Shown: in pieces, positions 1 to 6,953 of the stretch
How the letters are laid out: the number at the start of each line of letters is the position of its first letter
How positions within the stretch are numbered: position 1 is the stretch's first letter
DNA from: Ktedonobacter sp. 13_1_20CM_4_53_11
GTDB lineage: Bacteria > Chloroflexota > Ktedonobacteria > Ktedonobacterales > Ktedonobacteraceae
Assembly: GCA_001919995.1 (NCBI GenBank)
Contig: MNIY01000092.1
Location: 1-8,458 of the forward strand
Length of the DNA stretch: 8,458 bases
Direction: 5' to 3'
Made by a program: the position numbers and the translations under genes
The notes under the pieces: model-generated
The model's database searches: none
The model's input: only the letters and a program-made list of their open reading frames with translations
What the model was told of the DNA's origin: nothing

Positions 1-235
1 TTGGCGGAATCGCCTACGCACCGCGACCTCCCGGGTCCTTTGTTCGTTGGTAACTTGAGCTGCGTCACGCGCGCAAGTAGACAGCACAATCTCTTCCTTC
101 GCAGCAGCGAGAGGGAGCCGGGCGGGCGGACGTCGAAGCACTGCCCCAGTACGGGTTGACCGTCGCCGATCGGGCCAATTGCGGTTACTCGCTATCTCAA
201 ATTTCACTCCGGTCTGCGGTCACTCGCACGGCAAG

Positions 236-1177
236 CTATCCGTGATGTTTCTCCGCCGATTTTCCCGACATTGGTGTTGACGGTCCGTTTTCCGCCTTCA
301 GATGATCGATAAACGCTCGGAGCTTCGGCTGAACCTGCGCTCGGCGAGGATAATAGAGATAGTAACCGTCGCTGGTTGGCGCAAACTGATCGAGCACCAT
401 CTCCAGTTTCCCAGATACAAGCTTGCCTCTTGCAACATCCTCGGTTACGTACATGAGGCCAACGCCATCGCTTGCCGCGTTCAACGCTTGAACGGCGTCG
501 TTCACGATGAGCGAGCCCTTGATCTGCACGTGGAATGCCTTCCCTTTTTGTTCGAACTCCCATTTGTCGTAAATCCAATCATCGTCGACACGTACACGCA
601 AACAATTGTGCGAAAGCAAGTCGTTGGGATGTTTTGGACGGCCCATTTTCTTAAAGTATTTTGGAGCACCGACGATTACGAACCGAATGGGTCCAAACAG
701 TTTTATCGCGACCATATCTTTGGCAAGAATGTCTGAATCCCTGATTCCGGCGTCGAAGCCCTTTTCAACGACGTCAGATGCAGTGTCTTCGAAGAAGAGC
801 TCAATAGAAACGTCAGGATATTTGCTCAAGAACCTCGTAATCATGGCCGCGAGATAGGATGGATAGCTGAATAGAGGCAGGTTGAGCCGGAGAAGACCCG
901 ACGGCTTAGATGCGTACGCACCTACGTCTTTGAGCGCAGCGAGAATCTGATCGAGAGCCGCCCCAGCCTGGTTTAGAAAGCGCTCTCCCGCTTCTGTCAG
1001 GCTGGTACTCCTCGTCGTGCGACTGAGGAGCGCAACGCCCAAGCGGCTCTCAAGCTGCTTGATCATCTTGCTTATCGCGGGCGGTGAGATCCCAAGCTCG
1101 TCAGCCGCAGCCGTGAAATTGCGCTTGTCTGCGACGAGTTTCAGTGCCAGCAGACCGTCCAGTTGATCCTTGTTCAT
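236..1177 (-). CDS. LysR-family transcriptional regulator
   Basis: A 313-residue protein, the normal size for a LysR-type regulator. The N-terminal winged helix-turn-helix lies at about residues 10-65; NFTAAADELGISPPAISK (20-37) and the wing-side stretch LLSRTTRSTSLTEAGERF (50-67) are classic for the family. The effector-binding domain runs from about 92 to 290 and contains the family-like GFDAGIR (140-146). The ATG at 1177 was chosen because the HTH begins at the usual distance from it. An ATG six codons upstream (1195) is possible. The frame stays open further upstream to 1705, but that part is antisense to the exporter and has no family similarity. No strong Shine-Dalgarno is seen (only GGGG). 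It is divergent from an MFS exporter, the standard layout in which the regulator controls both itself and its neighbour. The C-terminal tail after about residue 295 is polar and likely disordered. The inducer cannot be told from sequence. Confidence 0.95.
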   Translation of the reverse strand: MNKDQLDGLLALKLVADKRNFTAAADELGISPPAISKMIKQLESRLGVALLSRTTRSTSLTEAGERFLNQAGAALDQILAALKDVGAYASKPSGLLRLNLPLFSYPSYLAAMITRFLSKYPDVSIELFFEDTASDVVEKGFDAGIRDSDILAKDMVAIKLFGPIRFVIVGAPKYFKKMGRPKHPNDLLSHNCLRVRVDDDWIYDKWEFEQKGKAFHVQIKGSLIVNDAVQALNAASDGVGLMYVTEDVARGKLVSGKLEMVLDQFAPTSDGYYLYYPRRAQVQPKLRAFIDHLKAENGPSTPMSGKSAEKHHG

Positions 1178-1206
1178 TGTGAACCCCAGGTTCATACCAC
1201 ATGAAC
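1172..1206. promoter_or_regulatory. Probable LysR operator: two dyads in the divergent intergenic region
   Basis: GTTCAT-ACCAC-ATGAAC at 1190-1206 is a perfect 6-bp inverted repeat with a 5-nt spacer, and its core fits the T-N11-A box of LysR-type regulators. A second dyad, GTTCA-TTG-TGAAC at 1172-1184, uses the same half-site and covers the ATG of the LysR gene on the minus strand. The GTTCA half-sites are 18 bp apart. This arrangement suits binding of a LysR tetramer with autorepression and activation of the divergent exporter. No convincing -10/-35 pair could be assigned for either gene. The dyads are directly seen; their role is inferred from the family. Confidence 0.6.
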
Positions 1207-1277
1207 GAGCATGCCATTTATGGAAAGAGTGCGCCAGAGTAATGTCCTTCCGAGACATGGAGAGCAAGGAATACGAA

Positions 1278-2501
1278 GTGAGTACACCGACAACAGAAGC
1301 TGCTAAGCCGGCGTGGGATGCGATTGTGGCAATCGCTCTCGGCGTCGCTGCGCTGATCATGGCCGAATTTCTACCTGCGGGACTCCTCACGCCCATGGCC
1401 AGTGACTTAGGCGTGACAGAGGGAATGGCAGGCCAGGCCGTTACTGCGACCTCTATCTTCGCCGTCATCACGAGCTTGCTCCTCGCATTCATCACCCGAA
1501 AGCTAGATCGCCGCCACGTTCTACTCGGCCTTTCATTCTTGCTGGTGTGCTCTAACTTGCTGGTTGCCTTTGCGCCAACTTTCTCGGTTTTGCTTGTTGG
1601 CCGAGTCCTCCTGGGTGTTTCCTTAGGAGGGTTTTGGTCAATGGCCGCCGCGACCGCGGCGCGGCTGGTGCCGCAGGCCAATGTGCCAACAGCGATTGCC
1701 ATCATATTCGGTGGCAGTTCGTTTGCCTCCGTTTTCGCAGCTCCGCTCAGCAGTTACCTTGGAAATGTCATCGGCTGGAGGAATGTCTTCCTACTCTCGG
1801 CAGGTATCAGCGTCTGCGGGCTTGCATTACAGGCTTTCACACTCCCAGCCCTCAAGCCCATCGGTACCACCAAGCTCGGCACGCTTCCTGCGGTTCTGAA
1901 AACACCGCAGTTTTCCAGTGGAATGCTGGCCGTAGCGCTAGTGTTTTGCGGTCATTTCGCGGCATTCACCTATCTACGGCCCTTCCTCGAGCAGACGACG
2001 CGAGTGGGGCCAAACGCCTTGTCGGCCATTCTCCTGACCTTTGGTGTTGCCAATTTTATTGGTACCTCATTCGCGGGAATGCTGATCAAGCATCACTTTT
2101 ACCGAGCCCAGATCCTCCTGCCGCTTGCGCTGTTTGCAACGGGTCTCGGCGTTTTGGCGTTTGGAGGATCAGCCCTCGCGACGACCACACTTATCTTCTC
2201 GTGGGGTGCCGTTGTCGGCCCCGTTCCCGTCATCTGGTCGGCGTGGGTGGCGCGCAAAGTACCGGAGCATGCCGAAACCGCGGGCGGAATATTTGTTGCC
2301 GCGATTCAGCTCTCTGCGGCGGTAGGCGCGATGGCAGGCGGGGCCGCATTCGACTTGGACGGTTCAATCGGAGTCTTCTCATTCAGCGCCATATCGTGGC
2401 TGTTGTCCTCCTTCGTGGTCGGAGCATTCATCAGAACGCTTTCGTTTGCTGACGATAGCATCCGAGAAACTCAGGAGATGGTTGACTTCTGTAATGCCTA
2501 A
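1278..2501 (+). CDS. MFS efflux transporter, NepI/DHA1-like
   Basis: A 407-residue protein with about twelve hydrophobic segments, of usual MFS length. It resembles the E. coli purine ribonucleoside exporter NepI as I remember it: [17 protein letters not shown] (29-45), [15 protein letters not shown] (108-122) and GWRNVF (166-171) all have close counterparts there. A basic loop between helices 2 and 3 (TRKLDRRH, 73-80) corresponds to MFS motif A. The GTG at 1278 is preferred because AAGGA lies 7 nt upstream and the protein then starts VSTPTTEA with a short cytoplasmic tail. In-frame ATGs at 1242 and 1257 have poorer ribosome sites, and a TTG at 1170 would overlap the LysR gene. It is divergent from the LysR gene, with the cupin 76 bp downstream on the same strand. 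The efflux direction and DHA1 subclass are inferred from family resemblance; the substrate is unknown and need not be a nucleoside. Confidence 0.93.
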   Translation: MSTPTTEAAKPAWDAIVAIALGVAALIMAEFLPAGLLTPMASDLGVTEGMAGQAVTATSIFAVITSLLLAFITRKLDRRHVLLGLSFLLVCSNLLVAFAPTFSVLLVGRVLLGVSLGGFWSMAAATAARLVPQANVPTAIAIIFGGSSFASVFAAPLSSYLGNVIGWRNVFLLSAGISVCGLALQAFTLPALKPIGTTKLGTLPAVLKTPQFSSGMLAVALVFCGHFAAFTYLRPFLEQTTRVGPNALSAILLTFGVANFIGTSFAGMLIKHHFYRAQILLPLALFATGLGVLAFGGSALATTTLIFSWGAVVGPVPVIWSAWVARKVPEHAETAGGIFVAAIQLSAAVGAMAGGAAFDLDGSIGVFSFSAISWLLSSFVVGAFIRTLSFADDSIRETQEMVDFCNA

Positions 2502-2577
2502 GGTGCACCCAAATAGAAGTTGCACGTCCAAAGCGCGACGATTGAGGAGACTTACTGACCAGCATGAGGAGACCCCG

Positions 2578-2991
2578 ATGATAGTGAAACGAGCCGGATC
2601 ACAGGCTTCGCAAGAGGGGCCCGCAGACTTCTTCACCGGAACGGTTCGGATTGATCCCCTGAACACGGCACCGGAACCGGCACGCGTCTCGTGCGCGAGC
2701 GTCACCTTTGAGCCAGGCGCGCGCACCGCGTGGCACACTCATCCGCTCGGCCAGACGTTGATTGTCGCGGCTGGCTGCGGATGGACCCAGTGCGAGGGGG
2801 GACCGATTGTCGAAATCCGACCGGGGGATGTGATCTGGTGTCCGCCGAATCACAGGCACTGGCATGGCGCCACTCCCACCACTGCGATGACCCACATCGC
2901 GATCCAGGAGGGGCTCAACGGAAAGTTCGTCGAGTGGATGGAGAAAGTCACCGACGAGCAATACCAGGCCAGCACGGGGATGGAGAGGTGA
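2578..2991 (+). CDS. Small cupin, (R)-hydroxynitrile lyase type
   Basis: A 137-residue single-domain cupin. Motif 1 is [15 protein letters not shown] (46-60), giving H53, H55 and Q59. Motif 2 is [16 protein letters not shown] (82-97), with histidines 92, 94 and 96. H53, H55, Q59 and H94 are the positions I recall as the Mn ligands of the acidobacterial cupin hydroxynitrile lyase from Granulicella tundricola, and the opening residues ([22 protein letters not shown]) and DEQYQ near the end also match that class. Such enzymes add or remove HCN at aldehydes in vitro, but the in vivo role of most homologues is unsettled. The ATG at 2578 has GAGGAG 6 nt upstream; the frame is open from 2446, but that part overlaps the exporter and is not cupin. 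The stop overlaps the GTG of the next fragment, so the two are translationally coupled. Other small metal cupins (dioxygenase, isomerase) are the alternative role. Confidence 0.93.
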   Translation: MIVKRAGSQASQEGPADFFTGTVRIDPLNTAPEPARVSCASVTFEPGARTAWHTHPLGQTLIVAAGCGWTQCEGGPIVEIRPGDVIWCPPNHRHWHGATPTTAMTHIAIQEGLNGKFVEWMEKVTDEQYQASTGMER

Positions 2992-3065
2992 CGCACACGG
3001 AATGGTGGAAAGATGAGCTTCGCAAGATCGCGAACACCGATGACTTGCATGAACCTTTCCTGTGA
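2988..3065 (+). pseudogene. Truncated DUF2255 gene, N-terminal fragment
   Basis: A GTG at 2988 overlaps the cupin stop (GTGA) and opens a 25-codon frame. It contains WWKDELRKIANTDDLH, which matches the start of the intact DUF2255 protein encoded at 4151 (KEELRKIAATDDLH). After DDLHE the match ends and the frame stops at 3065, so about 100 residues are missing. No continuation is found in the other frames before the dehydrogenase start at 3121. Most simply, this is the remnant of a second copy that once followed the cupin, lost by deletion or rearrangement at about position 3050. A short functional peptide is possible but unsupported. Confidence 0.75.
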
Positions 3066-3068
3066 GAC

Positions 3069-3097
3069 GAGCTCGCCGCCACTCTGGTGGCGAGCTC
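3069..3097 (+). repeat. Strong hairpin between the DUF2255 remnant and the dehydrogenase
   Basis: GAGCTCGCCGCCA (3069-3081) can pair with TGGTGGCGAGCTC (3085-3097) across a CTC loop: 13 pairs in RNA, one of them G-U. It starts 3 nt after the stop of the truncated DUF2255 frame and ends 10 nt before the dehydrogenase Shine-Dalgarno. No T-run follows, so it is not a typical intrinsic terminator. It could adjust transcript stability or partial read-through inside the operon, or mark the rearrangement junction. Confidence 0.6.
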
Positions 3098-3120
3098 CAC
3101 GGCAGACGAGGAGATAGATT

Positions 3121-4137
3121 ATGCGAGGAGCCGTTCTTTACGGGCCCCGCGACGTCCGTTTCGAGGAGCGCGACGCCCCGAAGATCCTCAAGCCGACCGA
3201 TGCAATCATTCGGCTGTCAGCAACGTGCGTGTGTGGATCCGACTTGTGGCCGTATCGCGGCATCAATCCCACTGCCAGACCCACGCCGATGGGACACGAG
3301 TACTGCGGTATCGTCGAAGACGTCGGCAGCGCGGTGCGCGGCATCAAACCCGGGCAGTTCGTAATCGGATCGTTCTTCGCGTCCGATAACACGTGCCCTA
3401 TTTGCCGCGCCGGCTACCAGTCGTCCTGTCAGCAGGCCGAGCTCATCGGCGGCGCACAGGCACCACTTCTGCGACTACCGCTGGCGGATGGCACGCTCGT
3501 CGGCACGCGCGATGTCCCGACGGAGCAACTGATTCCGAGTTTACTTGCACTCTCCGATGTCATGGGAACCGGTTGGTTTGCTGCCGATGCAGCGCGAGTG
3601 AAGCCGGGCATGAGCGTCGCCGTCGTGGGTGACGGCGCAGTGGGCCTGCTGGCCGTGCTGTCCGCGAAGCTTATGGGCGCCGAACGCATCATTGCTATGA
3701 GCCGGCATGAGTCGCGCCAAACACTCGCCCGCGAATTCGGCGCAACAGACATCGTGCCGGAGCGCGGCGATGAAGGCGTGGAGCGAATCAAGGACATGAC
3801 CAAAGGCATCGGCGCCGACGCTGTCATGGAGTGCGTCGGGACGCAGCAATCGATGTTGCAAGCCGTTCGTTCGACGCGTCGCGGCGGCTACATCAGTTAC
3901 GTGGGCGTTCCGCATGGTGTCCAGCTCGATGGTGAACAAATGTTTTTCTCGCACGTGCACCTCCACGGTGGACCCGCTCCAGTGCGCCGTTTCCTGCCAA
4001 ACCTGATCGAACTCGTCTACGACGGAAAGATCAATCCGGGCAAGGTGTTCGATTTGACACTGCCGCTCGATCAAGTCGCGGAAGGGTATCGAGCGATGGA
4101 TGAGCGTCGAGCTATCAAGACGCTGCTGCGTCCGTAG
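3121..4137 (+). CDS. Zinc-dependent medium-chain alcohol dehydrogenase
   Basis: A 338-residue MDR-superfamily oxidoreductase, expected to be cytoplasmic and to interconvert an alcohol and an aldehyde or ketone. The GroES-like catalytic domain comes first: C38 in CVCGSD and H59-E60 in GHE are the catalytic zinc signature, with D146 a possible further ligand. The structural zinc lobe is C92-x2-C95-x7-C103, with D89 where the first of the four cysteines usually is. The Rossmann fold carries GDGAVG (170-175). The strand-2 end reads MSRHESR (193-199), with Ser-Arg instead of an acidic residue, which suggests NADP(H). The start is firm: GAGGAG lies 7 nt before the ATG. The DUF2255 gene follows after 13 nt. 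The substrate is unknown; the neighbouring hydroxynitrile-lyase-type cupin hints at an aldehyde. Confidence 0.95.
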   Translation: MRGAVLYGPRDVRFEERDAPKILKPTDAIIRLSATCVCGSDLWPYRGINPTARPTPMGHEYCGIVEDVGSAVRGIKPGQFVIGSFFASDNTCPICRAGYQSSCQQAELIGGAQAPLLRLPLADGTLVGTRDVPTEQLIPSLLALSDVMGTGWFAADAARVKPGMSVAVVGDGAVGLLAVLSAKLMGAERIIAMSRHESRQTLAREFGATDIVPERGDEGVERIKDMTKGIGADAVMECVGTQQSMLQAVRSTRRGGYISYVGVPHGVQLDGEQMFFSHVHLHGGPAPVRRFLPNLIELVYDGKINPGKVFDLTLPLDQVAEGYRAMDERRAIKTLLRP

Positions 4138-4150
4138 AGGCGATCAAACG

Positions 4151-4534
4151 GTGAAAGCATGGCCGAAAGAGGAACTGCGCAAGATCGCAGCGACCGATGA
4201 CCTGCACATTGCGCCACTTCGCGAAGACGGTGAGACGTACGGCACCCCGACATGGATTTCGTCCGTCGCAGTTGATGACGCCCTCTACGTGCGTGGATAC
4301 AACGGGCAGAAGTCCCGTTGGTATCAGGCGGCCGTTCAGCAGAAGGCGGGGCGAATCATCGCCGCCGGGATGACAAAGGACGTTGCCTTCGAGCCTGGCG
4401 ACGGCCCCACCAGCGACCGCATCGACGAAGCGTACCGAGCGAAGTACCGTCGTAGCCAGTACTTGAGTCCAACGATCAGCAGACGAGCACGCTCGGCCAC
4501 GGTGAGGATTGTGCCGCGCGAAGCGCAGACATGA
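4151..4534 (+). CDS. DUF2255 family protein
   Basis: A 127-residue protein that I recognise as DUF2255, a small family without an established reaction. Conserved stretches are KEELRKIAATDDLHIAP (6-22), YGTPTWI (30-36), ALYVRGYNGQKSRWYQA (44-60) and AGRIIAAG (66-73). The pattern of an Arg-Gly-Tyr-Asn-Gly strand followed by SRWYQ recalls split-barrel flavin or deazaflavin-binding proteins; this is a guess from the pattern. The GTG at 4151 is preferred because it matches the start of the truncated copy at 2988 and has AGAGG about 10 nt upstream. An ATG at 4100 would overlap the dehydrogenase gene. It is the last recognisable gene of the operon and is probably cotranscribed with the dehydrogenase, 13 nt upstream. 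There is no signal peptide or membrane segment. Confidence 0.88.
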   Translation: MKAWPKEELRKIAATDDLHIAPLREDGETYGTPTWISSVAVDDALYVRGYNGQKSRWYQAAVQQKAGRIIAAGMTKDVAFEPGDGPTSDRIDEAYRAKYRRSQYLSPTISRRARSATVRIVPREAQT

Positions 4535-4580
4535 CGATCGGCGGTCCAACGCAGGAATCGTTGCCAGAAAGGAGACACGA

Positions 4581-4751
4581 GTGACCGTCAATTGGGGGTC
4601 AACACCGGCAGTTCGCTCTCACAGGCTGGGTCCGGCCAACACCGGCGGTTCACTGCGACAGGCCGGGTCCGGGCGAGGAGCCGCCATTCATCGACAGCCG
4701 GTAAGTCTCGCGAGAGCGCCTGGAAGCACGGATCTGCGTATCGCCCCGTGA
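4581..4751 (+). other. Orphan ribosome-binding site with GTG and a 56-codon frame
   Basis: AAGGAG at 4569-4574 stands 6 nt before a GTG at 4581, a better start signal than that of the DUF2255 gene 47 nt upstream. The frame encodes only 56 residues. It begins VTVNWGS and then runs through the tandem repeat, giving low-complexity Gly/Ser/Ala/Arg text with no family resemblance. The simplest reading is that a further operon gene once started here and that repeat-rich DNA replaced its body. A genuine small protein is less likely. Confidence 0.3.
4600..4672. repeat. Two-copy 37-bp tandem repeat
   Basis: Copy 1 (4600-4635) and copy 2 (4637-4672) are each 36 nt with 1 nt between them, and match at 30 of 36 positions by eye. 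Both begin CAACACCGGC and end GGGTCCGG. The repeat lies between the 3' ends of the DUF2255 gene and the convergent DUF885 gene. A partial copy of the same unit is at 6811-6835, so this is probably a dispersed intergenic repeat family. No clear intrinsic terminator is seen between the two genes. Confidence 0.75.
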
Positions 4752-4797
4752 TGTCCCTCGAGCCCAGTGAGGCCGATTGAGGACCTGGCGTGCCGCG

Positions 4798-6492
4798 CTA
4801 CTTGATCGTCTCGCGCACGGAACTCTCGTCATCGAACATCAGCCATTCGATAACCGAGAGCGGCAAGGTTCCGTAGCTGATCAGCTCATCGTGAAATGCG
4901 CCGAGGCGGAAGTTTGCTCCTTCCCTATCCCGATAGCGACCTAGCAGCCTCATGATCTGCCACTTGCCCGTGATGTATGAGATCTTCTGCGAGGGACTGG
5001 ACGCCGCACCCGCCGCCTCGCCCGCGGCCGCTTCGCGGTCGAGACCACCGGCTTCCATGAAGTACTTCACTGCCTGCTCGAAGCTCCATCGACCGGTGTG
5101 CAGGTTGACGTCGACTCCGATGCGCGCAGCACGATAACGGCTGAGCCTGAGAATCTGGCCCTGAGCTGCCGAGTTATCCGGATACAACCCTTCACGCATC
5201 AGCATCTCTTCTCCGTAGAGCGCCCAGCCTTCCGCGAAGACGCTGTCGCTCTGCATGCGCCGGATCTCGCTCGATACGTGATTCGCGATGGAAATCTGCA
5301 GGAAGTGTCCGGGAATGCCCTCGTGGCCTAGGATCGGACGCGGATCCTCGATGGCCGCGCGGATGTAGAAGTTGCCGCTCTTGGGGTTATACGTCGGGAT
5401 GTAGTAGAAGCCGCCGGGATCCTGGTCGTAGACGCCCGGTGGATTCATGAAACCGCCGGGGCTCGTCGGCTTGAATGCTTCAGGAAGCTGACGAATTTGA
5501 AAGGGCCCCATGTACTCCGGGATCGTGACCAGCCGATTGGCTCGCAAGAACTCGACGATCTCCTTGAGGCGCGACTCGTAAGCGGCGAGGAACTCCGCCT
5601 CGTCCTTCGGTATGTGTTTCGCCCGCGCCGGGTCGGGGGAGGCGAGGCTCGGATCCTTGAGCATCGCCTCGAGGGCGCGGTAGCGCGCGAGTTCGATCTC
5701 GCCGAGATGCGCCACGTCGTGGGCATCGAACGGCAGCAGCAGGACGCGCTTCAGGAGATAGTTGTAGCTCGCCTCACCCATCGGTCGCCAGTCCGGCATC
5801 TTGGGAAGGCCGGTCTCGAGCCAATCGGCGAAGTCGTGTAACGCCTTGACCGCTCCGTCCTGCGCCTTGACCAAACGGGCGCGTTCGGCCCGCGAGAGAC
5901 CGTCTGTAAGCGTCACCAGGCTCACGGTGTACAAGTCATCGCCGCCGCGGGCAGACTCGATCGCGAGCGACGCATAGAGCTTGATCGGCTCCGTCAGGTT
6001 CGTGCGCGCGGTCTCGAGGAGCGCGGGCATCTGCTCGAGGCGGCTCATCGCCGCGAGCGCGCGTGTGCGATGAGGCGCATACTCTTTCTGCAACAGAGTG
6101 AAGATCGAGATCGAACACTCGTCGACGTACAGCTGCGGATTCGAGGCCTCGGGATTGAGCCTCCGGCCGAAGAAGTCCATCGAGGCGAGTTGCGATTCAA
6201 AGAGTACGCGATCGATGCGGTCGTCCTTGCTCCACCCGTCGGTTAGGAGTTCGCGAACTTGCACGAGCAGGTCGCTGACGTGCTGGCGGCGCCGAACCAC
6301 CTCGCTCATTCGGTAGTCGGTGAGGCGCGCGTCGAAGCGGTGATCCCCCAGACTGCTGGCCGCGACGGGATAGGCCTCGTCGTACCACTCATAGGCATGG
6401 TGAGCCAGTGTGCGAAGGTCCCCGGGAGGTGCAGCGGAAACCGAGAAGGGGAACAGAGCGATCGCGGCGAGCAGCGCGTAAGCGGTGCGCAT
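4798..6492 (-). CDS. Exported DUF885 family metallopeptidase-like protein
   Basis: A 564-residue protein starting with a typical signal peptide (MRTAYALLAAIALFPFSVSA, likely cut near residue 20-21), so it is expected in the periplasm or outside the cell. The DUF885 hallmark HEGIPGH is at 390-396: H390 and H396 are probable zinc ligands and E391 the probable general base. FAEGWALYGEE (419-429) supplies E421 as the likely third ligand. The Pro/Gly/Tyr-rich segment PGGFMNPPGVYDQDPGGFYY (345-364) and the C-terminal ISYITGKWQI (504-513) are also usual in the family. Length is normal and the gene is intact. The start has GGAG 9 nt upstream. Family members are presumed peptidases but few have been tested. 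It is convergent with the operon on its left and appears monocistronic. Confidence 0.93.
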   Translation of the reverse strand: MRTAYALLAAIALFPFSVSAAPPGDLRTLAHHAYEWYDEAYPVAASSLGDHRFDARLTDYRMSEVVRRRQHVSDLLVQVRELLTDGWSKDDRIDRVLFESQLASMDFFGRRLNPEASNPQLYVDECSISIFTLLQKEYAPHRTRALAAMSRLEQMPALLETARTNLTEPIKLYASLAIESARGGDDLYTVSLVTLTDGLSRAERARLVKAQDGAVKALHDFADWLETGLPKMPDWRPMGEASYNYLLKRVLLLPFDAHDVAHLGEIELARYRALEAMLKDPSLASPDPARAKHIPKDEAEFLAAYESRLKEIVEFLRANRLVTIPEYMGPFQIRQLPEAFKPTSPGGFMNPPGVYDQDPGGFYYIPTYNPKSGNFYIRAAIEDPRPILGHEGIPGHFLQISIANHVSSEIRRMQSDSVFAEGWALYGEEMLMREGLYPDNSAAQGQILRLSRYRAARIGVDVNLHTGRWSFEQAVKYFMEAGGLDREAAAGEAAGAASSPSQKISYITGKWQIMRLLGRYRDREGANFRLGAFHDELISYGTLPLSVIEWLMFDDESSVRETIK

Positions 6493-6546
6493 CTGTGCAG
6501 TCTCCGGTTTGGAATTTGAGGGCAGATGCTGGCTGCGAAGAAACGG

Positions 6547-6552
6547 ATTGTA
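6547..6552 (-). promoter_or_regulatory. Possible -10 element for the DUF885 gene
   Basis: On the minus strand TACAAT lies about 55 nt before the DUF885 start codon, in a suitable place for a sigma-70 -10 box. The hexamer 17 nt further upstream (GCCAAA) is a poor -35, so this is tentative. A second TATAGT on the same strand lies near 6587. Confidence 0.25.
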
Positions 6553-6810
6553 CGCGACAGCGGTTGATGTTTGGCTATGGGGTTACTATACGTCCCGCCA
6601 TCGCCCGGATCAGCAGCGGATCGAGCGAGCGCAAGAACGCCGAGTGTGGAGCCGATGGAGCGGCTGCTCTGCGACACTTGGCGGCGGAGGGTCTCGCGCC
6701 GCCTGATGAGGCGTGAGGCGAACTCCGCGGTGCCGCCCCGCTCGCTGACAGCGGCCATTCGCGAGACCGCTGTAGCGTTCTTCGACGGTGGCTTTGCTTT
6801 CGAACGAGTA

Positions 6811-6835
6811 ACAGGTTGGGGCAGCCAACACCGGC
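6811..6835. repeat. Partial third copy of the 37-bp repeat
   Basis: ACAGGTTGGG, 3 nt, then GCCAACACCGGC lines up with the copy 1/copy 2 junction at 4621-4646 (ACAGGCTGGG, 4 nt, GCCAACACCGGC): 9 of 10 and 12 of 12 identical, with a 1-nt gap. It has the same orientation as the tandem pair, so the DUF885 gene is bracketed by direct copies. Confidence 0.55.
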
Positions 6836-6840
6836 CCGAT

Positions 6841-6854
6841 GCGTCAATTGACGC
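6841..6854. repeat. Perfect 14-bp palindrome
   Basis: GCGTCAATTGACGC equals its own reverse complement. It sits 5 nt after the partial repeat copy. Its CGTCAATTG core recurs at 4586-4594, just before the tandem repeat. It could be a protein-binding site or a structural part of the repeat family. Confidence 0.5.
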
Positions 6855-6932
6855 TGGGAGCGGGTGACCACGGTGCCGGCTCATGCGAGCCCAACAGATA
6901 CCAAGCGGTCCCACCCCAGCGCGCCATTGCCG

Positions 6933-6953
6933 TGGGTAACTTTCTGGGTAACT
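6933..6953. repeat. Paired direct repeat TGGGTAACT, 12-bp period
   Basis: TGGGTAACT occurs at 6933-6941 and again at 6945-6953, about one helical turn apart, 50 bp before the tRNA-end fragment. Short direct repeats like this beside a tRNA 3' end resemble the arm-type sites bound by tyrosine integrases of genomic islands. The repeat is seen directly; the role is inferred. Confidence 0.5.

Noticed and set aside
1..25. Text resembling a tRNA-Leu D-arm (GGCGGAATCG...ACGCACCGCG)
   Set aside because: No anticodon stem, T-arm or acceptor pairing follows. It is probably coincidence, though a tRNA-Leu link to the fragment at 7003 was considered.
1..207. Minus-strand frame open from a GTG at 207 to the window edge
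   Set aside because: It is Arg-rich with no recognisable motif and only a weak ribosome site. It could be the start of a gene cut by the edge, but the sequence gives no support beyond openness.
1178..1705. Upstream extension of the LysR frame (to 489 residues)
   Set aside because: It is antisense to the MFS gene and the divergent promoter region and is low-complexity Ala/Arg/Thr/Ser text. The LysR fold begins right at residue 1 of the 313-residue version.
4600..4672. CRISPR array
   Set aside because: There are only two adjacent copies, diverged from each other, with a 1-nt gap and no spacers.
6571..6871. Open frames of about 98 codons on both strands
   Set aside because: They overlap each other, lack ribosome sites and family motifs, and contain the repeat and palindrome; chance openness at high GC.
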